DNA from: Cadophora sp. MPI-SDFR-AT-0126 | Lineage: Eukaryota > Ascomycota > Leotiomycetes > Helotiales > Ploettnerulaceae | Length of the DNA stretch: 64,000 nucleotides | Direction: 5' to 3' | Assembly: GCA_020747065.1 (NCBI GenBank) | Contig: JAGMVK010000002.1 | Location: forward strand, 3,782,001-3,846,000 | Part shown: piece after piece, positions 11,601 through 21,837 of the stretch | Layout: each line of letters begins with the position of its first letter | How positions within the stretch are numbered: position 1 is the first letter of the stretch | The notes under the pieces: generated by a model | What the model was told of the DNA's origin: nothing | What the model saw: only the letters and a program-made list of their open reading frames with translations | The model's database searches: none | Made by a program: the position numbers and the translations under genes

Positions 11601-11742
11601 TGTACTGGAACTTGAAGTTTATAAATAGTTCGTACGCTTAATAATCGCAAACTAGATCGTACAGAATTTATAACACCTCCAAACGGACTAGTTCCCTTAA
11701 AAATATCCAGTTTACGGACTGTCGAAACTACTGGCCGCACTG
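8659..11742 (+). mobile_element. hAT-type DNA transposon, complete but mutated (3.08 kb)
   Basis: The left end CAGGGCGGCCAATAGTTT (8659-8676) and the reverse complement of the right end (11725-11742) match in 16 of 18 bases, starting with CAG as in many hAT elements. Sub-terminal blocks are also shared between the ends, e.g. AAACTAGATCGTAC near 8705 and near 11650. The 8-bp flanks are not identical, so the target duplication has decayed or my ends are slightly off. The transposase frame lies inside. Confidence 0.75.
9242..11572 (+). pseudogene. hAT transposase, one unbroken frame with 16 in-frame TAA/TAG codons
   Basis: From the ATG at 9242 to the TAG at 11570 one frame of about 776 codons is kept with no indel. 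It carries a basic N-terminus (RKSKRKRT), a BED-like finger (VWRCRYC ... HLWEKH), the hAT core (YISCDLWTSP; VMDNASNND; HRIRC*GYIINL; NTTRWSSW) and the C-terminal hATC domain (ARAWWMEE, LSIPAMSAEPERLFS). It is interrupted by 16 stops, all TAA or TAG and none TGA, each at a position where Gln fits (e.g. the usual RCQGHIINL motif reads RC*GYIINL). CAR to TAR plus H to Y are both C-to-T changes at CpA, the RIP pattern. No function is expected under the standard code. Confidence 0.85.
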
Positions 11743-12117
11743 CGTATAGTAGGTGTGTTGCTGCTTCTGAAGTTGGCGCTGTTGTTGCTGATGCTTTTGC
11801 TGGTGCAGATATTGTATTTGAGCGTCTAGATTAAGAAGAATCTCGTTGGAAGAATGTCCATGACCAATTGTAGTACTTGGTATCTGCGGGTGGCTCAAGG
11901 CTGTGGCTATCCGTGACGGTACAAGAGCATGAACGAGGTCGAATGCGACTTGGGTAAAATGATTGTTTACAAGGAAGAAAGAGATTCGTAAGGAAATCTC
12001 TGACTTGAGCTATTTACACAATATTCATAAAGTGAGACTATTCACAAAATATGAACGTCACCTGATCATTCCCTCACACCAGAGGACTGCTCTCCAGAGG
12101 ACCCTATTTCCCTCTTC
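11743..12117. other. Spacer between hAT and piggyBac relics
   Basis: It holds short GCTGTTG/GCTGATG-like repeats near 11760-11815 and, just before 12118, codons in frame with the piggyBac transposase (SLTPEDCSPEDPISLF), so the true N-terminus of that protein begins upstream of 12118. No transposon end was recognised. Confidence 0.4.
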
Positions 12118-13705
12118 ATGAATTACTACAATAAAGACATGGTAAGTCAAATCGTCTCCGCTACAAACTCCTACCCAAGAGATTTTCCAGACGATGTGCT
12201 AAAGCCTGGATCTCGTGCAGCGGCATGGGAACCTACTTGTCGATCAGAAATCTACTTGTATTTGGCCTTCTTAATCTACATGACTGTGTACCCTCTCAAT
12301 TCGATTAAAGACTATTGGTCTACTAAAAAAAAAAAGACCTCTTTCCACGCTATTACCAAGATATTCTCAAGGAATCGATTTCAAGAGCTGCGACGACGAT
12401 TCAGAATCAGTACGAATGAGAATGCCCATGTGTACGATAAGGTCGGTTTCTCACCTACTTTTAGCTGTACTAAGCTAATTTTACATAGCTAGAACCATTG
12501 AATACACATATTCAGAAAACGAACCTGCAATTTTAGAAACCTGGCCAACAAGTAGCCGTGGATGAGGCCATATCGAGGTTTACCGGCCGAAGTAAGCTGA
12601 TTACTACTATCCCTGGAAAGCCTACTCCCACTGGAATTAAGATATGGGTTGTTGCACAACAAGGCTTCTTTTACAGTGGGCGTACCACGTACCTGGGAAG
12701 CAAGGCGGTGCATACAAGGTCAAAAAACCGAAGGATCTCAACAAGACTCAAGCAGTAGTACCACACCTTTTGAGTGCCTTGCCGGAAGCTTCGTACCATG
12801 TGTACGTAGATAACCTCTTCACGTCTCCCCAGCTGTTTGAACACCTACGGAAGATGAATATCGCATCTACAGGTACATGCCGCATCTCATCCGGAGTGGT
12901 TCAAGAGCTAGTAGACCTCAAAAAACACAGGGAAAAGGGGCCGAATGCTATGCCCTGGGGAGAGACTCATTCTTACCCTACGGAGTCAGGTCTGGTTTGC
13001 CAACAGGGGTTTCAGGACGGAGCCTTTGCTTTGCTTATGTCGACATTTTGGGATGGCAAAACCAAGGTTTTACGGCTACGGAAACGCCCAAAAGAGAGTG
13101 CCGGCAATGCAATTGTAAGCAGGGCTCCGTATGGCCCTGGCGAAGCTGTCAAAAAGCTGTGGATTCCGGAGAGTTACGACGCATACAACCAGTTTATGAA
13201 TGCCGTCGACTTAGGGGACCAACTTCAAGGCCATAATGGAGGCCTCAGGCGTGTAAAGAGAGGGCTAGTTCAAGCTCTTTATTAATACTTGCTTTTGGTA
13301 GTATTAAGTAACTGTTACTTGATTTGCCAATACTCTGGGTATGACGTGGAAACCATCGATTTCCGGAATCAAGACGATTTCCGTATCCAAATCGTGGAAG
13401 CATTGATTGCCAGGGGATCCAATGCACCAGGATCCCAGAAAAGGCGTGTTTCAAGGCTATCTGGCAACGCTTTAGAAGTCCCAGTTCATCGGCATACCCT
13501 GATCAAGATGTCTACGAAGTCAGACTGTGCGGCGTGTAAAAGAGGAAGGTTTTTCGATCGGCCCCGGAAAAGAGTGGCTCTAGCCGAAAGAGCTGCGAAT
13601 ATGGGCCGCCCTAGTAAGAGGTCTTCAGCTACCTTTGGCTGTAAAGAGTGTGATATCCATCTTTGTAAATTAGGAGACTGCTTTGCAGTTTATCATTCAA
13701 AATGA
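12118..13705 (+). pseudogene. piggyBac-type transposase relic 1 (DDD), one intron, two premature stops
   Basis: Exon 1 runs to 12441 and a 47-bp intron follows (12442-12488, GTCGGT...CATAG). The rest runs in one frame to the TGA at 13703. The protein has the DDE_Tnp_1_7 core with the three catalytic Asp in QQVAVDEA, YHVYVDNLFTSP and NAVDLGDQ, and the C-terminal Cys-rich finger (CAACKRGR ... CKECDIHLCKLGDCF). Two stops interrupt it: TAG at 12534, where Trp is expected (QF*KPGQQ), and TAA at 13283, where Gln is expected (QALY*YLLL). Both fit C-to-T mutation at CpA on one strand or the other. All three Asp survive, so this copy is only lightly damaged. Such enzymes cut and paste at TTAA sites. 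Confidence 0.85.
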
Positions 13706-14051
13706 CACGATTTGGCCGTAAAAAGGTGGTTTTTTAATGACTGGCGCCAACTTTTGGTGTTCCTCGCTTAATTAGGGGCTTGCTTCAGCGTACCATACAG
13801 GCTCTTCAGGAGGGCGTTCCTGGTGGCACCTAAGGGGATAAGCAGAACTTATCTAATCATTGCAGAGAAAGCTGGTGCCTGATTATATTTGGTCATCGGT
13901 ATCCAGCCTCCTTTCATCGTGGCAAATGCATTAAATAAGTTACTATATTTTGTAGAAAATACTAGAAGGCAGGTGGCTATTTTAAAATAATATAACAATA
14001 GATGGTTCCCTAAGACCCTCCAAGAAATAAACACACATATTTCTCTTAATT
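13706..14051. other. Gene-free spacer between piggyBac relic 1 and the first NLR
   Basis: Presumed right end of the piggyBac element and the 3' flank of the NLR gene. No exon, repeat or clear transposon end seen. Confidence 0.4.
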
Positions 14052-17000
14052 CTATATGACAAGCTTTGCTCCTGTTTCAAAGCAGAAAATCGAAATTCTC
14101 CCAGATGAATGCCCCAAAACAAGATTTCTGTTCCAACTAGCAGATTTGTGTTGGCGATAATCAGGAGGCAGCCAAAGAATCGTCGTATCACTTTCTACTA
14201 CCCAATGATCGGATACTTGTAGGATTGGCGGTAGCTTGCCTTCGGGGGAGAAGGCTACTGACGAGACGTCGTCAGTGTTGTGGCCCTCGAGCGTCTGCAG
14301 CGCCGCTCCCGTGGCCGCGTCCCAGAGCCGCACCGTCCGATCCGGAGACCCCGAAACGACTTGCTTGCCGTCGGGGGAGAAGGCCACAGAGTTGACCCAG
14401 CTAGTATGGCCCTCGAGCGTCTGTAGCGCCGCTCCCGTGGTCGCGTCCCAGAGCCGCACCGTCTCATCCCGAGACCCCGAAACGACCTGCTTGCCGTCGG
14501 GGGAGAAGGCCACGGAGGAGACGGTGTCAGTGTGGCCCTCGAGCGTCTGTAGCGCCGCTCCCGTGGCCGCGTCCCAGAGCCGCATCGTCTGATCCCGAGA
14601 CCCCGAAACGACCTGCTTGCCGTCGGGGGAGAAGGCCACTGAGGTGACCGCGCCAGTATGGCCCTCGAGCGCCTGGAGTGACGTGTTCCAGTGTGCTTGC
14701 ACTTTCGGTTTCAGTTGAATCCAATCTGGAATACGCCCCTCGAAGTTTCTTCGAATAACGCTATTTTTTGGAGCAAAGACGAGAGCAGAGCAATACAGTT
14801 GCAAGGGTGCCTTTTCAATCGCCGATCGATTGTATAACACAAATCTCTTTGTATCATAAATAAATGCATGCCAATCGGGGCTTTTGGAAGCCTAGGGGCA
14901 AGTTAAGAACTTTCCAAACGACGAAAAGATAACTTACTGAAAAGTCAACCTCTAAGGCCAAGATTGCTTGAATCCCTTCTGAGATCTTGCCCATCCACCC
15001 AAGTGCCTCAAGCCAGTGTAGTAAATGAACCTGTAAAAACTGGTGGGCTTCCTCGCCATCAGAAGCCTGAGCCCCACTCCGTTGCAGATGCTGGACCCAG
15101 TAGAGACATGCGTACTGAACTTCCGGCGGAAGACATTCCTGTAGCCGACTGCAGTCAACTTGGCTAGCTTGAGTACCAGGAGCATGCATGTCGCAAATGT
15201 TCTTCTTGAGTGTCTGGGACATTACTTGTATGCAGCTAGTAGCTACTAGCTGGTGTGCCTCCTTCTCGTCTACCCAGAGATGCTGATTACCTTTGCTAGC
15301 GAGGTAGCGGGAAGGGGGGAAAATAAGATAACAATGCTTCCAAGAATTATTCGCTGCATTGTACATAACCGCACTTTCTCCGGTGGTCTGAAAGTGGTAG
15401 GTATGGAGTTTCGAAGTACAGTAATATATATTTGGTCGAGATGCTGTTCCGGCGTGCCTTCAAAGCCAGTGCCCTCAAGAATCTCATCAAGCCTGTCTTC
15501 AGCGAACTCTTCGCCATCTTTTATAAAACGACACGCTGTTGCAGCCCAGATGAAGAGTCCGCTAGCATGGACAACCAGCTGTCTCAAAATTTTATCGCCT
15601 GGCCACTCAGGTCCAAAAGTCCACTCTTGCCCGATTATCCCTAGACGGTGTTCCAAGAAAAGAGAGATATCATGGTTAATGATTGCTGGCTGTATGTCGT
15701 GGAGTACGAAGTCCTGGTGTTCGGCTTGTGGGATAGCACGTATGCCGTGTCGAATTGGAACTTCAGGTCTGCTTGTCAAAAAGACTCTAAGTCTCACAGT
15801 AGTTAACGATCGAGCTTCAGCTAGAAGCTGCAGAATTGTGCGAACGTGGCCTTCGTTGTCACACTCATTAAGGGCATCGATGATAAGCAAATAGGAAGAT
15901 GGAGATGAGGGCTTGTCTGACTTTACTAACTTTAACGGACGGATGACAAGCTCGCGCCACTGATCTAAGAGAGACAGATTCGCAATATCGCTCCGCTCCG
16001 TCACAGCATCACAGATATGTGTTTGGAGAGATGGCACAGCTTCCGCGAGCTGTACGGCAAGGCTTGTGAAGAACTTGCCGGCATGGCTCACGTCTCCGCC
16101 GCCCCTTGAGAAAAAGAAGCTGGCTCCAAGACGCTTCTGCTCACTGTATCTGCGGGCGACGGTGCGGGAGATTGTTGACTTTCCAGTCCCAGCTAGGCCG
16201 CTCAGCCAGAAGATGCATCGCTCATTGTGGCCATCTTTTCCATCAGCCCAGTCATATATCTCTTGTAGAAGGTCGACACGTGTGTTAGGGAGGCAGGCAG
16301 GTTCGTCTTGGCGGTCGTATGCGCTGAAAGGCGCCTCCTTTGCATACGGTAGGTGTCGATGTAGGTCTTTCCCAGAGCCTGGGCTGCTAGTTAGCGCTGG
16401 TCGTAACAGTCTTAAGCATCAATCGTTGGGATGCGACTTACCCTTGGACGGTTTATCGATTGCCTCTCGGAGCCGCTGAAATGCCCTGGCTTCTCCTTCG
16501 CCATAAAGAAGGGGCATTTGGACATCGAAAATGCCAAATAGTGAATACGCCTTGTCTTCTCTGCGTGTAGTCTGTCGACTTTTCGCCCACGAGAATCGTT
16601 CCTCAACGTCGAATTTGGAGAGAGAGTATTGTCGAAGCGCCATCGATGGGACTCCCGTAATCTCGTGGATTTGTTGCTCTAGAGTTCCCTTGTCGCCTAG
16701 TAGGTTGCGTTCCTCGGAAAAAAAATCGACTGATCTTGGAGCAAGGAGTTCTTGCAAGGTCCAGCCTCGTGTAAACCATTTGCTTGCTCGGAAAGCAGAT
16801 TCCCAAGTACACTCGGCAGACGCATCCCTTGCTTTCCGCTCCCCTGTCGAAACATCCGATAAATAGACGTAGCATCTGGCTGCTTTCTGGTACCAGCGAA
16901 ACATCGAGTTGATAGCTTCTGAGAGCTCAGCGCTACTCGATTTGTCGATGCAGCATGTGTCCACCCAAAAGTATTCCAATCCATCACGCCTCGCCTGTTC

Positions 17001-17180
17001 TCCGCAGAAATGTATCTTGCCGTAGCTAGCCTTGACTCTACTCGTGCCGTCTGTCATATCTTTGAAAGTGACCTCCTCCGCTTCCCATCTGTGTGAAAGT
17101 ATAGCATACTCAGGTATATCGTCTTCAAAGAACTCGGTCAGGCTAGGGTTGCCACCCCCGTCTAACTGTAGCAGACGCAT
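14052..17180 (-). pseudogene. HET-NACHT-WD40 NLR (HNWD type), divergent copy 1, with internal deletion/frameshift
   Basis: Exon 1 (17180-16442) encodes a HET domain ([51 protein letters not shown]). An intron of about 63 bp (16441-16379) follows. Exon 2 encodes NACHT with P-loop GLAGTGKST and Walker B YLLIIDALNECD. A 46-bp intron (14937-14892) precedes exon 3, which has three full WD40 repeats and a partial fourth (126-bp period). Family members act in vegetative incompatibility and nonself recognition: WD40 sensing triggers NACHT oligomerisation and HET-driven cell death. Near 15290 the frame shifts and the roughly 55 residues expected between SLAK and the LWVDEKEAHQ block are missing, so the gene is probably inactive or a variant. 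It shares intron places and upstream sequence with the divergent neighbour. Confidence 0.85.
14283..14690 (-). repeat. WD40-encoding 126-bp repeats of NLR copy 1
   Basis: The block beginning CCCTCGAG recurs at 14284, 14410, 14536 and 14662, exactly 126 bp (42 codons) apart. The repeats are nearly identical except at a few codons: GAVT, DTVS or SWVN after EGHT, and SRDQTM, SRDETV or SPDRTV further on. High identity with localised variation is typical of HNWD repeats under concerted evolution. Confidence 0.9.
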
Positions 17181-17555
17181 TATTCCACTAGGTTCGAGGA
17201 TCGGAGGCGGAAGGGTTCTCGGTAATAATGAACCGTCGAAATAGTATAGATGCGGAGTAAGGTTGAAGAAGACGTTGTGTTGAGGCTGGCGGACTCAGCT
17301 GGGCGGCAGCCTCGCGGCTATGAGTCGTCACTAGAAGCGCGCAGGACCAGCCAGTCGCTCAGGCTGGAATTCTGGAAGCTATAGGCATAGGATATTCGAA
17401 GCCACTTTCGATTGAGCATGATGTATTCTTGTCGCTGATAAGGAAGCTGAAGGAATTGGAGAGTGGATGATAGAAACAAAAACGGAAGATCACGAATTTA
17501 CCTTCAATCTTTGGAGTTCGAGTCTCTAGCCTTGAATCTTAGGCAGTAATTTGTT
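17181..17555 (-). promoter_or_regulatory. Upstream region of NLR copy 1: left arm of a 375-bp inverted duplication
   Basis: Read on the minus strand this region aligns with 18125-18498 almost base for base up to the two start codons. It shares TCCTATCCCTAT/TCCTATGCCTAT-like, CAGCTGAGTCCGC, GATCCTCGAACCTAG and TAGGCAGTAA blocks. It therefore contains the promoter and 5'UTR in mirror image. Confidence 0.75.
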
Positions 17556-18124
17556 TTTAATTCGTCAGTCATGAGGTGGGGAGAGCGCGGTGTCGTTGCC
17601 CTAACCAAATATCGTTAGTCACTTCGATTCGAGGTTCCTTCCGTACTGTCCTGCGTGGCAGTCTTGTCTAAAATTACGATCTATGGCAGCCACAAAGATG
17701 ATGACGGTTACTAACATAGTAGCAAGGGTTTAAAGATCGGATAAGACTATTTTGTAAGTATTAAAAGTAATAAAAGTTTAATAGCGGAGCCACAGTCAAA
17801 AAGTATTTTGCATCGTAAAAGGAGGCTGCCCGCAGATCAGGCCCACGAGCGACGACACGATGTGAATTTTTGATGGGAGGGCTTCAAGAGCTTCAAGAGT
17901 AGCTACCGAATACGATTTGCATAAATTTTTGGGTTTTATCGATGTGTGCACAAAGTTCAAGTTGGTCAAAGTCTGTAGCGTGCAGATTCACACAGGATCG
18001 TCACGCGGGTCGGTACCTCGGATTAAAGCGAGTGGAGATATTAGTGGGGCACAGTGCCCGCACGTGCCACATCTACGCCTAAGCTCACTTATGTAATCAC
18101 TGAACCAAGCAAGGGAGAGCTATT
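17556..18124. other. Unique spacer at the centre of the mirrored NLR promoters
   Basis: About 570 bp with no similarity between its halves and no exon. It separates the two arms of the inverted duplication. Confidence 0.5.
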
Positions 18125-18498
18125 TTCTGATGAAGTTACTGCCTAACATTCGAGGCCAGAGGCTCGAACTCCACAGGTCGAAGGTAAATGCAGGATCCTA
18201 GGTTTCTGTTTCTATCATCCACTCTCCAATTACCTCGGCTCCCTTTTTAGCGACAAGATCAAATCAATCGAAAGCGGTTTCCAATATCCTATCCCTATGG
18301 CGTTCAGAATTCGAGGTTGCACGACTGGCCGGCCCTGCGCGCTTCCAGTGATGTACGACGATGGCATTGCCGTGAGGCTGCCCCTCAGCTGAGTCCGCAT
18401 GGAGTTTTCTCCAACTTCTCCACGCATCTATATTGATTCGACGGCTTAACAACTGTCCGAAACCCTACCTTATTGCGATCCTCGAACCTAGCCGAAGA
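18125..18498 (+). promoter_or_regulatory. Upstream region of NLR copy 2: right arm of the 375-bp inverted duplication
   Basis: Mirror image of 17181-17555. The outer ends lie about 375 bp from the start codon in both genes, so spacing is kept. Many of the differences are transitions, e.g. GAGCCTCTGGCCTCG here against GAGTCTCTAGCCTTG in the other arm. Confidence 0.75.
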
Positions 18499-21400
18499 AT
18501 GCGTCTGCTACAGTACAACAGCGATGGCAATTTCAGCCTGACCGAGTTCTTCGACAACGCTATACCCGAGTACGCAATCCTTTCACACAGGTGGGGAACG
18601 GAGGAGGCGACGTTTGAAGATCTGCAGAAGGGAATCGGCAGGAAGAAGGCTGGCTATGAGAAGATCCGGTTCTGCGGAGAACAGGCTAGGGGTGATGGCT
18701 TGAAATACTTTTGGGTGGACACATGTTGTATCGACAAATCGAGTAGCACCGAGCTCGCAGAGGCCCTCAACTCGATGTTTCGCTGGTACCGGAATGCGGC
18801 CAGATGTTACGTCTATTTATTTGATGTTTCGGCAGTAAAGCAGAAAGCAGGTGATACATCCACCGAGTGTACTTGGGAATCTGCTTTCCGAGATAGCGAA
18901 TGGTTTACACGAGGCTGGACCCTTCAAGAGCTCCTTGCACCACGCGCAGTTGAATTCTTCTCTCAACAAGGCAAGCGACTAGGAGACAAGGAAATACTAG
19001 GGCGTCAGATCCAGGAAGTAACAGGCATTCCAATCTCAGCACTCGAGGGAGCCCCTCTGTCACAGTTCAGTATCGAGGAACGATTGTCGTGGGCAGAAAA
19101 TCGCCAGACAACACGCCCCGAAGACAAGGCGTACTCACTGTTGGGCATGTTTGGCATTCATTTGCTACCTATTTACGGCGAAGGGAAAGAGCACGCGTTT
19201 AGACGGCTTAAAAAGGAGATCCAGAACTCGCTGACAGGTGAACACACGATAAACTGCTTTATCTTTAGCCATCTGCTGATCACTCTTTGTAAGAAGCCGA
19301 GCAGAACCCACCCGACCCTCAGAGTCGAAGCTGCATACAAGACCTGCGGATAACAGATCCCCGCGAGGACAAGAAGCGGATCGAGGACACGAAGGGCGGG
19401 CTGTTGCGAGAGTCTTACCGATGGATCCTCGAACATCCCGATATTCAACAATGGCGCGACGACAAACGGAGCCGGCTGCTCTGGATCAAAGGTGACCCCG
19501 GCAAAGGCAAGACCATGCTCATTTGCGGCATCATCGATGAATTGAGTCCTTTGACGAAGCTGAGAGACGAGGAGGCAACCACGTTATTGTCGTACTTTTT
19601 CTGCCAGGCTACCGATTCGCGCATCAATAATGCGACAGCCGTGCTCCGTGGCCTGATCTACTTGCTCGTTGACCAGCAACCATTGCTTGTCTCGCACGTG
19701 CGGGAAAAGTACGATGACGCTGGCAAGGTCCTCTTTGAAGATGCAAACGCATGGGTTGCGTTGTCTGAAATTTTCGTAAGCATTTTGCAGGATCCAAACT
19801 TGAAGAGCATCTACTTGATCATCGATGCGCTCGACGAATGCGAAATGAACCTTTACCAGCTTTTAGATCTCATCAATCGAACTGCCTCAATCTCCCCTCG
19901 CGTGAAATGGATTGTGTCGAGCCGCAACCAACCTGACATTGAGTCGCGGCTGAGACTTAACGATACACAAATGAGGCTCAGGCTTGAGCTTAACGAAGAG
20001 CGTGTTTCTCGTGCCGTCGAGCTGTTTGTCAATTTGAAAGTTTCCCAGCTTCCACTTATTGCGGACGACAGCGCGCTACAAGAGACAGTTCGAGGTCAGA
20101 TATACGCTAAGGCTAGTGGGACATTTCTCTGGGCAGCTCTTGTGCTGAAGGAGCTTGAGTCTGTAGAGAGCTGGGACGTGCTCGATGTGCTTCAGGACAT
20201 GCCGCCAGATTTAGAACCGCTCTACGATCGGATGTTACGTCAAGTTGAACAGCTGCAGCGTAAAGATCCTGAGTTCTGCCGTCTCGTCCTTTCTACTATA
20301 ACTCTTGCGTACCGCCCACTCCACCTGCTTGAGGTAGGGGCCCTCTCTGATCTGCCTGAGAAAAAATCTACCAATCTCGACAGTGTTATGAAGGTTATCA
20401 ACAAATGTGGCTCTTTCCTTGCTGTACGAGCGAACCGCGCTTACTTTATTCATCAATCGGCAAAGGACTTTTTGCTCGAAAAGGCATTGGACAGAGTGTT
20501 TCCCTCTGGTAAGGCCAAGGTGAACTACACGATGTTCTTGAGATCGCGCGAAGTTATGTCTAGAACGCTTCGATGCGACATGTACGGATTGTTCGCCCCT
20601 GGATTCCCAATTGGGGAGGTCGAGCCCGCCTGTCCAGATCCACTCGCCGCAGTACAATACTCCTGTCTCTATTGGATTGACCATCTACTTGACTGCGACA
20701 GAGGACACACTACCGATGAGCTCAAAGATGATGGCTCAGTCCATCGGTTTTTAAGAGCGAGTTATATTCACTGGCTAGAGGCACTCAGCTTACTGAGAAG
20801 CCTGCCGGATGGCATCGTAATGATTGCAAAGCTCGAGAATTGGCTCAAAGTAAGTCATAATACGACTTTCAGAACATCACTAGTGAATGCCCTAACATGA
20901 TAGGCTGACGAATGTCATTACTTACATGCGTTTATACATGATGCGAGACGGTTTGTCGTATACAACCGATCAGTCATTGAACAAGCGCCCCTTCAATCGT
21001 ATTGTTCAGCACTAGTCTTTAGCCCAGAGAAGAGTCTTGTTCGGGTGGCATTTGAGAAGTGTATCCCACATTGGATTCTGCAGAAACCAAAAGTGCCAGC
21101 AAACTGGAATGCGCTGCTGCAGACGCTCGAGGGCCACTCGCGCGCCGTCTGTTCGGTCGCCTTCTCACCCGACGGCAAGCAGGTCGTGTCTGGGTCTGAA
21201 GACAAGACGGTGCGGCTCTGGGACGCCGCGACAGGCGCGCCGCTGCAGACGCTCGAGGGCTACTCGCGCGCCGTCTGTTCGGTCGCCTTCTCACCTGACG
21301 GCAAGCTACTTCAAACTTTACGCGTGTCAAGTCAGTGGATAGCTGATGGCACTGCGAACATTCTCTGGCTACCTTCTGAATACCGACCTACATGTGAAGC

Positions 21401-21542
21401 TGCTTGGGATAAAACTCTCGTTCTAGGACATTCATCAGGGAATATTTCATTTCTCCAGCTTAAACAAGGACCAAAGCTTATACGGAGAACGCGGCACAAA
21501 GTGGCTGGAATACAGGGGGCTCTCACTGTAGCTCCACTATAA
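18499..21542 (+). CDS. HET-NACHT-WD40 NLR (HNWD type), divergent copy 2, 3 exons
   Basis: The start [10 protein letters not shown] was chosen to match the divergent paralogue. Exon 1 (18499-19237) is the HET domain ([43 protein letters not shown]). Intron 1 is 19238-19293 (or to 19296). Exon 2 runs to 20849 and holds NACHT with P-loop [10 protein letters not shown] and Walker [12 protein letters not shown], plus the conserved [12 protein letters not shown] and [12 protein letters not shown] linker. Intron 2 is 20850-20903. Exon 3 (20904-21542) encodes the junction [16 protein letters not shown], only about one and a half WD40 repeats of 126 bp, and a tail ([12 protein letters not shown]) shared with copy 1. 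The role inferred from the family is intracellular nonself recognition that triggers cell death. The frame is intact. The short WD40 array is unusual, as functional HNWD sensors generally have many more repeats. Confidence 0.85.
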
Positions 21543-21837
21543 CTACCTGTAAGAGCCTATAAGACCTTTGCCAACGAATCTACCCTGTAGCCAAGTGAAC
21601 CGCCCTGTAGACTCCCTGTAATATTAACCGATTCAGGAGGCTCACGTCCCTTTATCCCTTCGTCCGGTGAGACATTGCCCACGCTAGCAAGGGGGGTGCG
21701 GGACGGCCACAGAAACGGGACCGCGCATTATTTTATGTACCTTTGCATACAATTTACATAAGAAAGTACATCGCGTGGATGATTTCACGCGTCAACTTGA
21801 CCAAACTGCATTTCTACTACGCGTTTGACTTATCAAA
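21543..21837. other. Spacer with a 41-bp motif repeated 14.6 kb away
   Basis: The segment 21651-21691 (containing CCTTCGTCCGGTGAGACATT) recurs with a few changes at 36277-36317. It is probably the end of a small dispersed element. The rest is the left flank of piggyBac relic 2. Confidence 0.6.

Noticed and set aside
14236..14592. Plus-strand repetitive frames over the WD40 region
   Set aside because: Antisense shadows of the 126-bp WD40 repeats.
15286..15298. An 8-base GT...AG intron (GTAATCAG) that would restore the NLR copy 1 frame
   Set aside because: Far too short for a spliceosomal intron, and about 55 residues would still be missing.
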